Assembly: GCA_949358305.1 (NCBI GenBank)
Contig: OX442314.1
Span: 45,640,581-45,704,580 of the forward strand
Length of the DNA stretch: 64,000 bases
DNA from: Strigamia acuminata
Taxonomy: Eukaryota > Arthropoda > Chilopoda > Geophilomorpha > Linotaeniidae
Reading direction: 5' to 3'
Part shown: in pieces, positions 18,553-30,626 of the stretch
Layout of the letters: every line of letters starts with the position of its first letter
Numbering within the stretch: position 1 is the stretch's first letter
Translations under genes and position numbers: made by a program
The notes under the pieces: generated by a model
Database searches by the model: none
What the model was told of the DNA's origin: nothing
Seen by the model: the letters and a program-made list of their open reading frames with translations, nothing else

Positions 18553-18730
18553 GGCCACCAGGTGGCGCTCCGACCCAGCCGTCCAGGGGGCGCTGGGGGC
18601 GTTTTCATCAACGGCACGCCACCAGCGCTTCCTGGACGACTCGATATGGCGCCACCTAGTGCTCATTAAAATCGATAACGCGCCACCAGCGCCCCCTTCC
18701 CTGGATGCCGTGGGTGCGCCACCTGCAGGG
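18553..18730. promoter_or_regulatory. Cluster of six CTCF-like motifs (end of U1)
   Basis: Six sites in 178 bp match the CTCF core. Plus strand: CCACCAGGTGGCGCT (18555) and CCAGGGGGCGCTGG (18583). Minus strand: AAGCGCTGGTGGCG (18618-18631), CACTAGGTGGCGCC (18648-18661), GGGGGCGCTGGTGGCG (18681-18696) and CTGCAGGTGGCGCA (18716-18729). AGGTGGCGC and AGGGGGCGC are the known fly and vertebrate cores. The first two sites point right and the last four left. They sit between the zinc-finger gene and the CCAAT/GC-rich region that opens the next unit, where an insulator or boundary would fit. Binding is inferred only. Confidence 0.5.
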
Positions 18731-18745
18731 ATCAAACACAACTAA

Positions 18746-18865
18746 ATGCCGACGACCAATCGTGACACACTTAAATATCACATGACAAAGCCAATTTCAG
18801 CCAATTGCATGGCAAAGAAATCGGCTTTATCCAATCGCAATGCAAAGAAAGAGACCTTTCGCCTA
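18746..18865 (+). promoter_or_regulatory. Four CCAAT boxes before the next unit
   Basis: CCAAT at 18756, 18791, 18801 and 18831, all in the same orientation, within 80 bp. Two belong to a short direct repeat (CCAATTGCATGGCAAAGAAA and CCAATCGCAATGCAAAGAAA). They precede the GC-rich region of U2, a layout typical of an NF-Y-type promoter for the mini-exon series. Confidence 0.45.
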
Positions 18866-19409
18866 GAATCTTTAGATAGCGAAGCACCCCTCCCCCTGAC
18901 CGAACCGGCAGCCAGGCCCCTCCCCCCGAGCGGTCGGCCCGCCAGCGTGCACCCGGGCCCGACCGGACCCAGTCGCAACAATGCCCCGCCGCCGACAATG
19001 TCCAACTTTGCGCAGCAACAAGCCCCTCGTTTTTAGGCTCAACAAACAACAGCAACTCCCTCAGCTTTAGGCCTGCTCTGCAGCAGCTGACCAAATAATA
19101 ACTTTGCAGAGCCTTTAGGCACAGGGGGGCGGGGAAGCTGTTTTTTTTTTAGCATTAATTATAATTCCTGATATGGAAAATGGTTTAGCAAGTGAATTGA
19201 GGTGAGTGGCTTTTTGGGTTGATCATTAACTTTAGCATTAATGTTTTTAGTTTTCATTGATTTTTGTTTTGTTAGTTGTTGGGGAATTAACGATATCGCG
19301 GCTACGCCGCGAAATCAGGCACGACAGTTGATTTCACTGGCGCTTTTATTCATTTCCGTCTCCCAACGTTGAAAACACACATTTACAATTTATTTTCTTA
19401 GTTTTTCAG

Positions 19410-20430
19410 ATGGTTTGCATTCCTTTAAACGGCTCTCCTTCTGCGGAACCTCGGGAAAGGTAGGTTTGTTGGATAATTCGATTTTTATTTCTTGATTTAA
19501 TGCATTTTTTGTCTGATTTTCGCACGATTTTTACATTATTTTTAAGGTCATTTGGACTGCCCAAATGGACTGCCCAAATGGACTGCCCAATATTTCAGAT
19601 AAGTATTTTTTTTTTTTTTTTGGCGAATTGGTTCTTCGTGTTCTTTTCCATATCATTGTAGGTTCTTGTGAATGCCGCCATATTTACTTTTCTCGTTTTT
19701 TTTGCCATTTTAATGAAAATTTTTACAGAAATACTTGTTTATTTTTTTGCCCCAATATTTATATGCCTGGCGGATTTGGGGCCTGGGGATTGACCCGCTC
19801 CGGCATCGGGCAACGGGTCCAATGGCGTGGCTCGGCTCGGCTCGGCTCGGCTCGGCTCGGCTCGGCTCGGCTCGGCTCGGCTCGGCTCGGCTCGGTCGAG
19901 AGCGCCGCCACCGCCCGACACGGGCGCTGCCGGCGCGCTGCTCGTTACGGTGCATAGCAGGCGCGCAGGCCTATTTTTGTGTTCGCATTTCGTCTCTCCG
20001 TTTCCAGCTGGCCCTTTTCGTTCGGCGCTTCCCGGCGAGAAAGTATCGCACGTACGATGCCCGTTTACGCAGTGAGTAGGCTTTTTCTTTCTCGTCCCGG
20101 TGCGTTAGAAGGCGAGGTGGGTGAGATTTTTGCTTTCTATTCCAGCAATTACGCGTACAGTTTGTTAGGGTTATCGTAAGGGTTATTGTGCTTGTTGTCT
20201 GCATCGTTCTTTTATCGTTTTTCTTTCTCGTTTCAGCTCCCGGACACGCCAAGCTGGGCCCAACGTCGCGGCAAAATCCTTCTCCGAGTGGAAGGTTTTT
20301 GTTGATTTGATTTTTATTTTTACTCATTTATCGATTTATTGATGTTTCAGGTACTGGACACTCCAAGCTGGGTCCGAGGCAACATCGCAGGCAGGGGGCA
20401 GCAGGAATTCCTTCTCCATTCAACATCCAG

Positions 20431-20482
<52 letters not shown>

Positions 20483-20898
20483 TTCTTTTTCTTTTTTTTT
20501 TTCTTTCTCGCCGAGTAAGTATGAGCACGCGAGGCGTTTTTGGGCTGTATTCATTGATTTTTGTTCTTTTTGCAGCTGGTTTCGACCACCCGACGACCCC
20601 CGCACACCCCCCGGACTACGCCACGGACACGTGAGGTTGGATACGGCGAGTTTGGCCGATGAAAACTTTTTTTTTGGCCCAATTTTGGGTTTGGCCGCCA
20701 TCTCGGGACTTCTGTCAGATAAGTGTCGTCTGATCTCGGTTTTAAATAAACTATCCACAATCTTTAGATAGTTTATTAAAAACTTAAATTTATATCTAGG
20801 ATTTTCAAATGACGACTGCAGCTTGTTTCGACCGCCCAAAGGCCCCTGGACAGCCCCCGACTGCCCCCGACTGCCCCCGACTTTGGTGACACTAGAAG
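19410..20898 (+). other. Mini-exon series (U2)
   Basis: Exons A 19410-19459, C 20008-20071, D 20146-20175, E 20237-20294, F 20351-20434, G 20576-20630 and H 20822-20898, with the same splice sites as U1. Confidence 0.5.
19829..19895. repeat. (GGCTC)n microsatellite (U2)
   Basis: About 13 perfect repeats. Confidence 0.95.
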
Positions 20899-20951
20899 GT
20901 GAGGTGGCCTTTTTTTTGTTCTTTACTTCTAAGCTTTTTTGGCGTAAAAAG

Positions 20952-22024
20952 TGCATTTTTGGGCAGGAAAATTGCAATTTTTGGTAAAAAAAATTGCATT
21001 TTTGGTGAGGAAAGTGCACTTTTGAAGGAAAAAGAATGCATTTTGGTGTGGAAGGTTACATTCTCCGAAAGGAAAATTGCATTTTTGGGCAGGAAAATTG
21101 CATTTTTGGTGCGGAAATTGCATTTTTTGTGAGGATAATTACAATTTTTGGGAGGAAAATTGCATTTTCCTCCCAATTGCAGTTTTTTGGCCTAATTTTG
21201 GGTTTTTTTTCCCACCTTTTTCCGATTTTGGCAATTTTTCGTGCTTTCCAGGAACCAAAAATGCACTTTTTAGGCCGAAAATGCATTTTCGGTTCCCAAC
21301 CGTGCACTTTTAGTTGATTATCTAATCGTTTTTTGGCTTTGAACGAGTTGATTCTAGCAAATGTTGAGCATGCACAGTTCTGAGTGTTCTGGAATCAAGT
21401 TCTGTTGATTGCAGGACTAGTTGGCCAATAATATCTTATCAGGAAATGAATGTATTAGTACACTCGTTTCCTGATAAGAAATCATTCGGATAAACTTAAG
21501 TCTTTGCAATAAAAGTTTACCAAAGAATCAACCCCAAACGTGGAGTATGAGAAAGAATCGGTTTTTCAATAATCCGCTTCTAAAAAACACGACACGTTTC
21601 CATCTGAGAAATTCGAGAGAATCGATTTTTCGATTTGAAATTGAATGGGCCAAAAAATAAATTTTTACTTCGAAAATTGAATATTTTAGTTGGAAAAATG
21701 AATTTTTGTCTAAAAAAAATGAATTTTTCGTCTAAAGAAATGAACTTTTCGTCTAAAAAGTGAATTTTTCGATCAAAAAATGAATTTTTCGATCAAAAAA
21801 ATGAATTTTTCGATAAAAAAATGAATTTTTCGATAAAAAAAATGAATTTTTCGTCTAAAAAAATGAATTTTTCGTCTAAAAAGTGAATTTTTCGATCAAA
21901 AAATGAATTTTTCGATAAAAAAAAATGAATTTTTCGATAAAAAAATGAATTTTTCGATAAAAAAATGAATTTTCCGATAAAAAAAATGAATTTTTCGTCT
22001 AAAGAAATGAATTTTTCGTCTAAA
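20952..22024. repeat. Two AT-rich minisatellites and intervening hairpin (U2)
   Basis: Copies of the TTGCATTTTTGG type (20952-21313) and the AAAAATGAATTTTTCG type (21696-22024), with the 12-bp-arm hairpin at 21435-21478. Confidence 0.85.
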
Positions 22025-22045
22025 ACCACCGGCAGTATTGCCATT

Positions 22046-22264
22046 TCATTGAGCAACCATTATAACACGATTCACTTCAGTATTAGAATCGTTTCCTAAA
22101 GGAAGTCCTCTATTCGGTGCATACGGAGTCATTCTCTTAACCATTCGAATGCAATCGATAATCGGGCAAACAGATGCGCAGAGTGTGCAACCCGTGCACT
22201 TGTCAGTTGCCCATTTTTTGAGATGGCGGGTGACGTATCCAGAGTTTTCATGTCTTTTTGACAA
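22046..22264 (-). pseudogene. DPYD: Dihydropyrimidine dehydrogenase C-terminal fragment (U2)
   Basis: Same residues as the U1 copy, including the [12 protein letters not shown] cluster. Confidence 0.8.
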
Positions 22265-22359
22265 CCGTAAGTGCTTCCAATTGACTTCTAAGCTCGCAAA
22301 TAATAATTTAGACTAATCGAACGTTCGTTTTCAATGCACAAAATGCAGCCAATGTCTGT

Positions 22360-22728
22360 ATGGTCAATCGGATGGCTGCGACTTCCCGTCGCTGTAAATT
22401 CAGGCGCTCATCAAAACCTGCGATTCCCGTTCGTGCGACTAAAACTTCTTTTGTTCGAGAAGCAATTCAGGTTATGGAACGAGATGGCCAGGCGATGATA
22501 GACAAAATCGCCAAAAGACAAAGACAGAGACAGAAGAAAAAAATAAAATTGAATAGTGTTTCATCTGCGAACAACCCAAGCACATCCAGACGGTTTCTGC
22601 CGTATTTGAATCCGATGATTGCGTCAACAAGAACAGTTATTCTACGACAGAAAAAAATCGAAAAAGATTATCATGACCAACCCACCGAATGTCTCATCAC
22701 TGGCAAACAAGTGTTTCGATATCTATAA
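22360..22728 (+). CDS. Hypothetical 122-residue basic protein (U2)
   Basis: Same sequence as the U1 frame; unsupported beyond its conservation, which the recent duplication explains. Confidence 0.3.
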   Translation: MVNRMAATSRRCKFRRSSKPAIPVRATKTSFVREAIQVMERDGQAMIDKIAKRQRQRQKKKIKLNSVSSANNPSTSRRFLPYLNPMIASTRTVILRQKKIEKDYHDQPTECLITGKQVFRYL

Positions 22729-23469
22729 TCAGTTGGAAATAAATTCACATATTTATTGTTCACCAATTCTGGATTTTTTCTCATTTCTTGCTCATCAATT
22801 CTGCAGTTTTGTGATCGTCTGCTATCCTGCACATTGAAGCTGCGATATACGCATTGGGATACCAAAATTCGTCTCAGGTTTTCGTGAAACTCCGGTCGAG
22901 GTACGTAGTCAGCATTCGGGTATAGAGAAAACGTGGATTTCCTGGTGTTGAGATTTCCAAGCTGACCCATGCAAAACAAGAATTTATTGATAAATATTAC
23001 TTTATATTTGGACGAATTTCTAAAGAAAATTTTACTTTTTGAATTAATTTCATCGAAGAAACAAATAATTCACAAGTTTAGGGAATGGTTCTGTTTTCGC
23101 GATGTGAATGGGAATACGGTGTATAAACAGCATTTTTTGTACAGAAAAATAAAAAAAACTGGTATTTATTTTGACTCAATATAACTAGGTCTAACAAATA
23201 GCAAATATTGTTTTTGCAGCACCAAGATGTCGGTGCCACTAATCCTCACGCTCCTTCCAATCGGCCAACACGTCGCTTTATTCATTTTTACCAAGAGATG
23301 GCGCAAAATTCAACTTCACATCGGGTTTTACTCTCACCCTGCAACCTCATGTTTTCCATTCGCTAGCTAATACCCACTGCGCGCTTGAGAAAATCATTTC
23401 ACATTTGTTTGCCGAAAAATATGAATTGGGGTATGATCTGACGTTCAATATTGCCACTTCTAAACTTAC

Positions 23470-23582
23470 CTTTGACTTTTGTTTTGTAGTTTGCTGATCT
23501 GTAAGATCCATAAGTCTATTCAAGGCTCCGTGATCTTCAGTGCCGCAGCACGAAAACATTGTGGCCAAATCATAACCAACTG
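23470..23582 (-). other. Orphan antisense exon (U2)
   Basis: Copy of the U1 exon with both splice sites kept. Confidence 0.4.
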
Positions 23583-23814
23583 CTGAAAATGAAGACATAA
23601 ATGAAATTCTCACTAGATTACTGTAAGAAAGTGAGAGCATAGATCAATATTATTTATGAAAAGTATGTTCCTAATGTTTGATTTAATTTTAATTTTAGAA
23701 TAAGTTGTATTTGGATGTGGATTAATGATTTCTATCAGCATAAAGTCAGTGATTGATTGCAAAACAAACATTTTTCGCACACTCAGCTTGAACTCGTTAC
23801 TTTTCAAATCCAAA

Positions 23815-24109
23815 ATGACGAGTAAACAACAGTCGGTGTGATTATTCGAGTTTATTTTATTCGTGTTTGAAGACACAAGCTGATGCACGTTGGTGCAAAC
23901 CCATTCAAATGCCAGGTATGTTTAAGGAAAAACCCATTGACGTGTCATTTGTGGGCTTATTCTTTCGTTGAAACTTGGGATTTAAAAAAAAAATCATTCT
24001 AGAACCCATACACGAGAAAAACCATTTAAGTGTCGCTTGTGTAGTTATTCATGCATTCGAAATGGGCAATTAGAAAGACAAAGCTAGGCATACAAGAGAA
24101 AAACAATTT
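23815..24109 (+). pseudogene. Decayed zinc-finger copy (U2)
   Basis: Same lesions as in U1, so the decay predates amplification of the array. Confidence 0.8.
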
Positions 24110-24555
24110 AATTAACAATTAAATTGTGCATTTAAATTTTTTAATTTAAATATCATTCTTTTTTCAAACTCATAAATTTAGAATACGGTACTGAAAATTC
24201 GTGTCGATTCGTGTTTTTGTGAGAAATGGGAATAGCTGGAGCCTCTGGGATGCTCGCCTGGATATTTGCTAGCGTCAAAGAGAAGAAATCATTTTTTATA
24301 AATGTTTAGAAAACATCAAAAGTGACCCGGGAGTTTGAGGCAGAAGGGAATTTGTTTTTGCTCGGTATTGCTGTAAGGATATGGGGGAAAAGTGCACTTT
24401 TTCACTTGACTACTTGCTTATAAAATAAACCAATAATATTTGAATTCTTTTAATTTCAGAATGTTTATTTCCGATGTGATTGAGTGATATCCTATCTGTC
24501 AGTTTACGAAGCAAACGTTTTATACACGGATCTTGGAGTCTCGTTAATATTCAAA

Positions 24556-25290
24556 ATGGAGAGGAAACAAGAGCGTTACAGTTGCAATCTATGTGATTAT
24601 TCGTGCTCATTTTATTCAGTTTTGAAGAATCACATGCTTATACATACGGGTGAAAAACCCTTCAAATGCCAAATGTGTTCAATTTCTTTTAGGCTTAAAG
24701 GAAAATTAGTTATCCACATGCGAACTCACACAGGTGAAAAATCATTCAAGTGCCATCTTTGTACTTATTCCTGTATTGAAAGTGGGGTTTTAAGAAGACA
24801 TATTGCAACTCATACAGGTGAAAAACCATTCAAGTGCCATCTTTGTGCTTATTCCTGTATTACAAGTGGGGATTTAAGAAACCATATTGCAACTCATACG
24901 GGTGAAAAACCATTCAAGTGCCATCTTTGTGCTTATTCCTGTATTAAAAGTGGGGATTTAAGAAAACATATTGCAACTCATACGGGTGAAAAACCATTCA
25001 AGTGCCATCTTTGTGCTTATTCCTGTATTAAAAGTGGGGATTTAAGAAAACATATTGCAACTCATACGGGTGAAAAACCATTCAAGTGCCATCTTTGTGC
25101 TTATTCCTGTGTTAGAAATGGGGATTTAAAAACTCATTTGTTAATACATACGGGTGAAAAACCATTCAAGTGTCATTTATGTGATTACGCCAGTATTAAA
25201 AGTTGTAATTTAAAAAAAGCATATTGCAACTCACACTTGAAAAAAACCATTCAAGTGCCATCATTGTGGTTATTTCTGTGCGCATTGTAA
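24556..25290 (+). CDS. C2H2 zinc-finger protein, type B, 244 residues (U2)
   Basis: Same length, start, first two fingers, last complete finger and broken end as type A, but the middle differs by whole fingers. The order of helix segments is SFYSVLKN, RLKGKLVI, IESGVLRR, ITSGDLRN, IKSGDLRK, IKSGDLRK, VRNGDLKT. Compared with type A, the IESGNLKK and IQSGNLKN fingers are gone and two nearly identical IKSGDLRK fingers are gained. The linker into finger 3 reads TGEKSF instead of TGEKPF, marking the exchange point. The TATA box is at 24419. A changed set of contact residues implies a changed DNA target. Confidence 0.8.
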   Translation: MERKQERYSCNLCDYSCSFYSVLKNHMLIHTGEKPFKCQMCSISFRLKGKLVIHMRTHTGEKSFKCHLCTYSCIESGVLRRHIATHTGEKPFKCHLCAYSCITSGDLRNHIATHTGEKPFKCHLCAYSCIKSGDLRKHIATHTGEKPFKCHLCAYSCIKSGDLRKHIATHTGEKPFKCHLCAYSCVRNGDLKTHLLIHTGEKPFKCHLCDYASIKSCNLKKAYCNSHLKKTIQVPSLWLFLCAL

Positions 25291-25596
25291 TACTTTGAAA
25301 AAACATTTAACAAAGCATAACAAAAATGCAGAAAAGTGAAAATTTGTTTCAATTTGTGTTTCCATAAAATAAAACGTGTTGTGATTGTAAATTTTTCTAA
25401 CTGCATTTTTATGAGATGATGTTCTTAATTTTTGAAATTTATATTTTGTTTTTACTCGTATTATAAGGTGAGGCCCAAAATATTATGAACACATGGGATT
25501 TGTTTGTTTTGATATCATCTCGTCGTTTTATGGTTTTCTAACCTATTCCAATCGCTTTTTTTACATTAAAATAACCAAGTTAAAGCTGCGTCTGCA

Positions 25597-25909
25597 GGCC
25601 ACCAGGTGGCGCTCCGACCCAGCCGTCCAGGGGGCGCTGGGGGCGTTTTCATCAACGGCACGCCACCAGCGCTTCCTGGACGACTCGATATGGCGCCACC
25701 TAGTGCTCATTAAAATCGATAACGCGCCACCAGCGCCCCCTTCCCTGGATGCCGTGGGTGCGCCACCTGCAGGGATCAAACACAACTAAATGCCGACGAC
25801 CAATCGTGACACACTTAAATATCACATGACAAAGCCAATTTCAGCCAATTGCATGGCAAAGAAATCGGCTTTATCCAATCGCAATGCAAAGAAAGAGACC
25901 TTTCGCCTA
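25597..25909. promoter_or_regulatory. CTCF-like cluster (25597-25774) and CCAAT boxes (end of U2)
   Basis: All six CTCF-like sites and all four CCAAT boxes are present at the same spacing as in U1. Confidence 0.5.
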
Positions 25910-26453
25910 GAATCTTTAGATAGCGAAGCACCCCTCCCCCTGACCGAACCGGCAGCCAGGCCCCTCCCCCCGAGCGGTCGGCCCGCCAGCGTGCACCCGG
26001 GCCCGACCGGACCCAGTCGCAACAATGCCCCGCCGCCGACAATGTCCAACTTTGCGCAGCAACAAGCCCCTCGTTTTTAGGCTCAACAAACAACAGCAAC
26101 TCCCTCAGCTTTAGGCCTGCTCTGCAGCAGCTGACCAAATAATAACTTTGCAGAGCCTTTAGGCACAGGGGGGCGGGGAAGCTGTTTTTTTTTTAGCATT
26201 AATTATAATTCCTGATATGGAAAATGGTTTAGCAAGTGAATTGAGGTGAGTGGCTTTTTGGGTTGATCATTAACTTTAGCATTAATGTTTTTAGTTTTCA
26301 TTGATTTTTGTTTTGTTAGTTGTTGGGGAATTAACGATATCGCGGCTACGCCGCGAAATCAGGCACGACAGTTGATTTCACTGGCGCTTTTATTCATTTC
26401 CGTCTCCCAACGTTGAAAACACACATTTACAATTTATTTTCTTAGTTTTTCAG

Positions 26454-27474
26454 ATGGTTTGCATTCCTTTAAACGGCTCTCCTTCTGCGGAACCTCGGGA
26501 AAGGTAGGTTTGTTGGATAATTCGATTTTTATTTCTTGATTTAATGCATTTTTTGTCTGATTTTCGCACGATTTTTACATTATTTTTAAGGTCATTTGGA
26601 CTGCCCAAATGGACTGCCCAAATGGACTGCCCAATATTTCAGATAAGTATTTTTTTTTTTTTTTTGGCGAATTGGTTCTTCGTGTTCTTTTCCATATCAT
26701 TGTAGGTTCTTGTGAATGCCGCCATATTTACTTTTCTCGTTTTTTTTGCCATTTTAATGAAAATTTTTACAGAAATACTTGTTTATTTTTTTGCCCCAAT
26801 ATTTATATGCCTGGCGGATTTGGGGCCTGGGGATTGACCCGCTCCGGCATCGGGCAACGGGTCCAATGGCGTGGCTCGGCTCGGCTCGGCTCGGCTCGGC
26901 TCGGCTCGGCTCGGCTCGGCTCGGCTCGGCTCGGCTCGGTCGAGAGCGCCGCCACCGCCCGACACGGGCGCTGCCGGCGCGCTGCTCGTTACGGTGCATA
27001 GCAGGCGCGCAGGCCTATTTTTGTGTTCGCATTTCGTCTCTCCGTTTCCAGCTGGCCCTTTTCGTTCGGCGCTTCCCGGCGAGAAAGTATCGCACGTACG
27101 ATGCCCGTTTACGCAGTGAGTAGGCTTTTTCTTTCTCGTCCCGGTGCGTTAGAAGGCGAGGTGGGTGAGATTTTTGCTTTCTATTCCAGCAATTACGCGT
27201 ACAGTTTGTTAGGGTTATCGTAAGGGTTATTGTGCTTGTTGTCTGCATCGTTCTTTTATCGTTTTTCTTTCTCGTTTCAGCTCCCGGACACGCCAAGCTG
27301 GGCCCAACGTCGCGGCAAAATCCTTCTCCGAGTGGAAGGTTTTTGTTGATTTGATTTTTATTTTTACTCATTTATCGATTTATTGATGTTTCAGGTACTG
27401 GACACTCCAAGCTGGGTCCGAGGCAACATCGCAGGCAGGGGGCAGCAGGAATTCCTTCTCCATTCAACATCCAG

Positions 27475-27526
<52 letters not shown>

Positions 27527-27942
27527 TTCTTTTTCTTTTTTTTTTTCTTTCTCGCCGAGTAAGTATGAGCACGCGAGGCGTTTTTGGGCTGTATTCATTG
27601 ATTTTTGTTCTTTTTGCAGCTGGTTTCGACCACCCGACGACCCCCGCACACCCCCCGGACTACGCCACGGACACGTGAGGTTGGATACGGCGAGTTTGGC
27701 CGATGAAAACTTTTTTTTTGGCCCAATTTTGGGTTTGGCCGCCATCTCGGGACTTCTGTCAGATAAGTGTCGTCTGATCTCGGTTTTAAATAAACTATCC
27801 ACAATCTTTAGATAGTTTATTAAAAACTTAAATTTATATCTAGGATTTTCAAATGACGACTGCAGCTTGTTTCGACCGCCCAAAGGCCCCTGGACAGCCC
27901 CCGACTGCCCCCGACTGCCCCCGACTTTGGTGACACTAGAAG
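26454..27942 (+). other. Mini-exon series (U3)
   Basis: All seven segments at +7,044 from U2. Confidence 0.5.
26873..26939. repeat. (GGCTC)n microsatellite (U3)
   Basis: About 13 repeats, same as U2. Confidence 0.95.
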
Positions 27943-27995
27943 GTGAGGTGGCCTTTTTTTTGTTCTTTACTTCTAAGCTTTTTTGGCGTAAAAAG

Positions 27996-29068
27996 TGCAT
28001 TTTTGGGCAGGAAAATTGCAATTTTTGGTAAAAAAAATTGCATTTTTGGTGAGGAAAGTGCACTTTTGAAGGAAAAAGAATGCATTTTGGTGTGGAAGGT
28101 TACATTCTCCGAAAGGAAAATTGCATTTTTGGGCAGGAAAATTGCATTTTTGGTGCGGAAATTGCATTTTTTGTGAGGATAATTACAATTTTTGGGAGGA
28201 AAATTGCATTTTCCTCCCAATTGCAGTTTTTTGGCCTAATTTTGGGTTTTTTTTCCCACCTTTTTCCGATTTTGGCAATTTTTCGTGCTTTCCAGGAACC
28301 AAAAATGCACTTTTTAGGCCGAAAATGCATTTTCGGTTCCCAACCGTGCACTTTTAGTTGATTATCTAATCGTTTTTTGGCTTTGAACGAGTTGATTCTA
28401 GCAAATGTTGAGCATGCACAGTTCTGAGTGTTCTGGAATCAAGTTCTGTTGATTGCAGGACTAGTTGGCCAATAATATCTTATCAGGAAATGAATGTATT
28501 AGTACACTCGTTTCCTGATAAGAAATCATTCGGATAAACTTAAGTCTTTGCAATAAAAGTTTACCAAAGAATCAACCCCAAACGTGGAGTATGAGAAAGA
28601 ATCGGTTTTTCAATAATCCGCTTCTAAAAAACACGACACGTTTCCATCTGAGAAATTCGAGAGAATCGATTTTTCGATTTGAAATTGAATGGGCCAAAAA
28701 ATAAATTTTTACTTCGAAAATTGAATATTTTAGTTGGAAAAATGAATTTTTGTCTAAAAAAAATGAATTTTTCGTCTAAAGAAATGAACTTTTCGTCTAA
28801 AAAGTGAATTTTTCGATCAAAAAATGAATTTTTCGATCAAAAAAATGAATTTTTCGATAAAAAAATGAATTTTTCGATAAAAAAAATGAATTTTTCGTCT
28901 AAAAAAATGAATTTTTCGTCTAAAAAGTGAATTTTTCGATCAAAAAATGAATTTTTCGATAAAAAAAAATGAATTTTTCGATAAAAAAATGAATTTTTCG
29001 ATAAAAAAATGAATTTTCCGATAAAAAAAATGAATTTTTCGTCTAAAGAAATGAATTTTTCGTCTAAA
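27996..29068. repeat. Two AT-rich minisatellites (U3)
   Basis: 27996-28357 and 28740-29068, with the hairpin between them. Confidence 0.85.
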
Positions 29069-29089
29069 ACCACCGGCAGTATTGCCATT

Positions 29090-29308
29090 TCATTGAGCAA
29101 CCATTATAACACGATTCACTTCAGTATTAGAATCGTTTCCTAAAGGAAGTCCTCTATTCGGTGCATACGGAGTCATTCTCTTAACCATTCGAATGCAATC
29201 GATAATCGGGCAAACAGATGCGCAGAGTGTGCAACCCGTGCACTTGTCAGTTGCCCATTTTTTGAGATGGCGGGTGACGTATCCAGAGTTTTCATGTCTT
29301 TTTGACAA
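29090..29308 (-). pseudogene. DPYD: Dihydropyrimidine dehydrogenase C-terminal fragment (U3)
   Basis: Same residues as the U1 copy. Confidence 0.8.
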
Positions 29309-29403
29309 CCGTAAGTGCTTCCAATTGACTTCTAAGCTCGCAAATAATAATTTAGACTAATCGAACGTTCGTTTTCAATGCACAAAATGCAGCCAATGTC
29401 TGT

Positions 29404-29772
29404 ATGGTCAATCGGATGGCTGCGACTTCCCGTCGCTGTAAATTCAGGCGCTCATCAAAACCTGCGATTCCCGTTCGTGCGACTAAAACTTCTTTTGTTC
29501 GAGAAGCAATTCAGGTTATGGAACGAGATGGCCAGGCGATGATAGACAAAATCGCCAAAAGACAAAGACAGAGACAGAAGAAAAAAATAAAATTGAATAG
29601 TGTTTCATCTGCGAACAACCCAAGCACATCCAGACGGTTTCTGCCGTATTTGAATCCGATGATTGCGTCAACAAGAACAGTTATTCTACGACAGAAAAAA
29701 ATCGAAAAAGATTATCATGACCAACCCACCGAATGTCTCATCACTGGCAAACAAGTGTTTCGATATCTATAA
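29404..29772 (+). CDS. Hypothetical 122-residue basic protein (U3)
   Basis: Same sequence as the U1 frame. Confidence 0.3.
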   Translation: MVNRMAATSRRCKFRRSSKPAIPVRATKTSFVREAIQVMERDGQAMIDKIAKRQRQRQKKKIKLNSVSSANNPSTSRRFLPYLNPMIASTRTVILRQKKIEKDYHDQPTECLITGKQVFRYL

Positions 29773-30513
29773 TCAGTTGGAAATAAATTCACATATTTAT
29801 TGTTCACCAATTCTGGATTTTTTCTCATTTCTTGCTCATCAATTCTGCAGTTTTGTGATCGTCTGCTATCCTGCACATTGAAGCTGCGATATACGCATTG
29901 GGATACCAAAATTCGTCTCAGGTTTTCGTGAAACTCCGGTCGAGGTACGTAGTCAGCATTCGGGTATAGAGAAAACGTGGATTTCCTGGTGTTGAGATTT
30001 CCAAGCTGACCCATGCAAAACAAGAATTTATTGATAAATATTACTTTATATTTGGACGAATTTCTAAAGAAAATTTTACTTTTTGAATTAATTTCATCGA
30101 AGAAACAAATAATTCACAAGTTTAGGGAATGGTTCTGTTTTCGCGATGTGAATGGGAATACGGTGTATAAACAGCATTTTTTGTACAGAAAAATAAAAAA
30201 AACTGGTATTTATTTTGACTCAATATAACTAGGTCTAACAAATAGCAAATATTGTTTTTGCAGCACCAAGATGTCGGTGCCACTAATCCTCACGCTCCTT
30301 CCAATCGGCCAACACGTCGCTTTATTCATTTTTACCAAGAGATGGCGCAAAATTCAACTTCACATCGGGTTTTACTCTCACCCTGCAACCTCATGTTTTC
30401 CATTCGCTAGCTAATACCCACTGCGCGCTTGAGAAAATCATTTCACATTTGTTTGCCGAAAAATATGAATTGGGGTATGATCTGACGTTCAATATTGCCA
30501 CTTCTAAACTTAC

Positions 30514-30626
30514 CTTTGACTTTTGTTTTGTAGTTTGCTGATCTGTAAGATCCATAAGTCTATTCAAGGCTCCGTGATCTTCAGTGCCGCAGCACGAAAA
30601 CATTGTGGCCAAATCATAACCAACTG
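30514..30626 (-). other. Orphan antisense exon (U3)
   Basis: Splice sites kept. Confidence 0.4.

Larger units (their letters stand above)
11827..18865 (+). repeat. Array unit U1 (7,039 bp, zinc-finger type A)
   Basis: First complete unit, preceded by L0. The start is set at GAATCTTTAGATAG, where sequence shared with the other units begins. Distinguishing marks are a 3-base shorter stretch at about 12503 (ACATTATTAAGG instead of ACATTATTTTTAAGG), the entry to the GGCTC repeat (GGCTGGTCGG), and G at 15229. Confidence 0.95.
18866..25909 (+). repeat. Array unit U2 (7,044 bp, zinc-finger type B)
   Basis: Second unit, joined head-to-tail to U1. It carries the type B zinc-finger gene and G at the variable position equivalent to 15229. 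Confidence 0.95.

Noticed and set aside
18449-18745. 98-codon frame over the CTCF-like cluster, and its antisense partner
   Set aside because: Both frames are made of the repeated GC-rich motif itself and lack any domain.
11827-18865. The 7-kb unit as a transposon in its own right
   Set aside because: No terminal repeats, target duplications or transposase; the start is set only by the retroelement junction.
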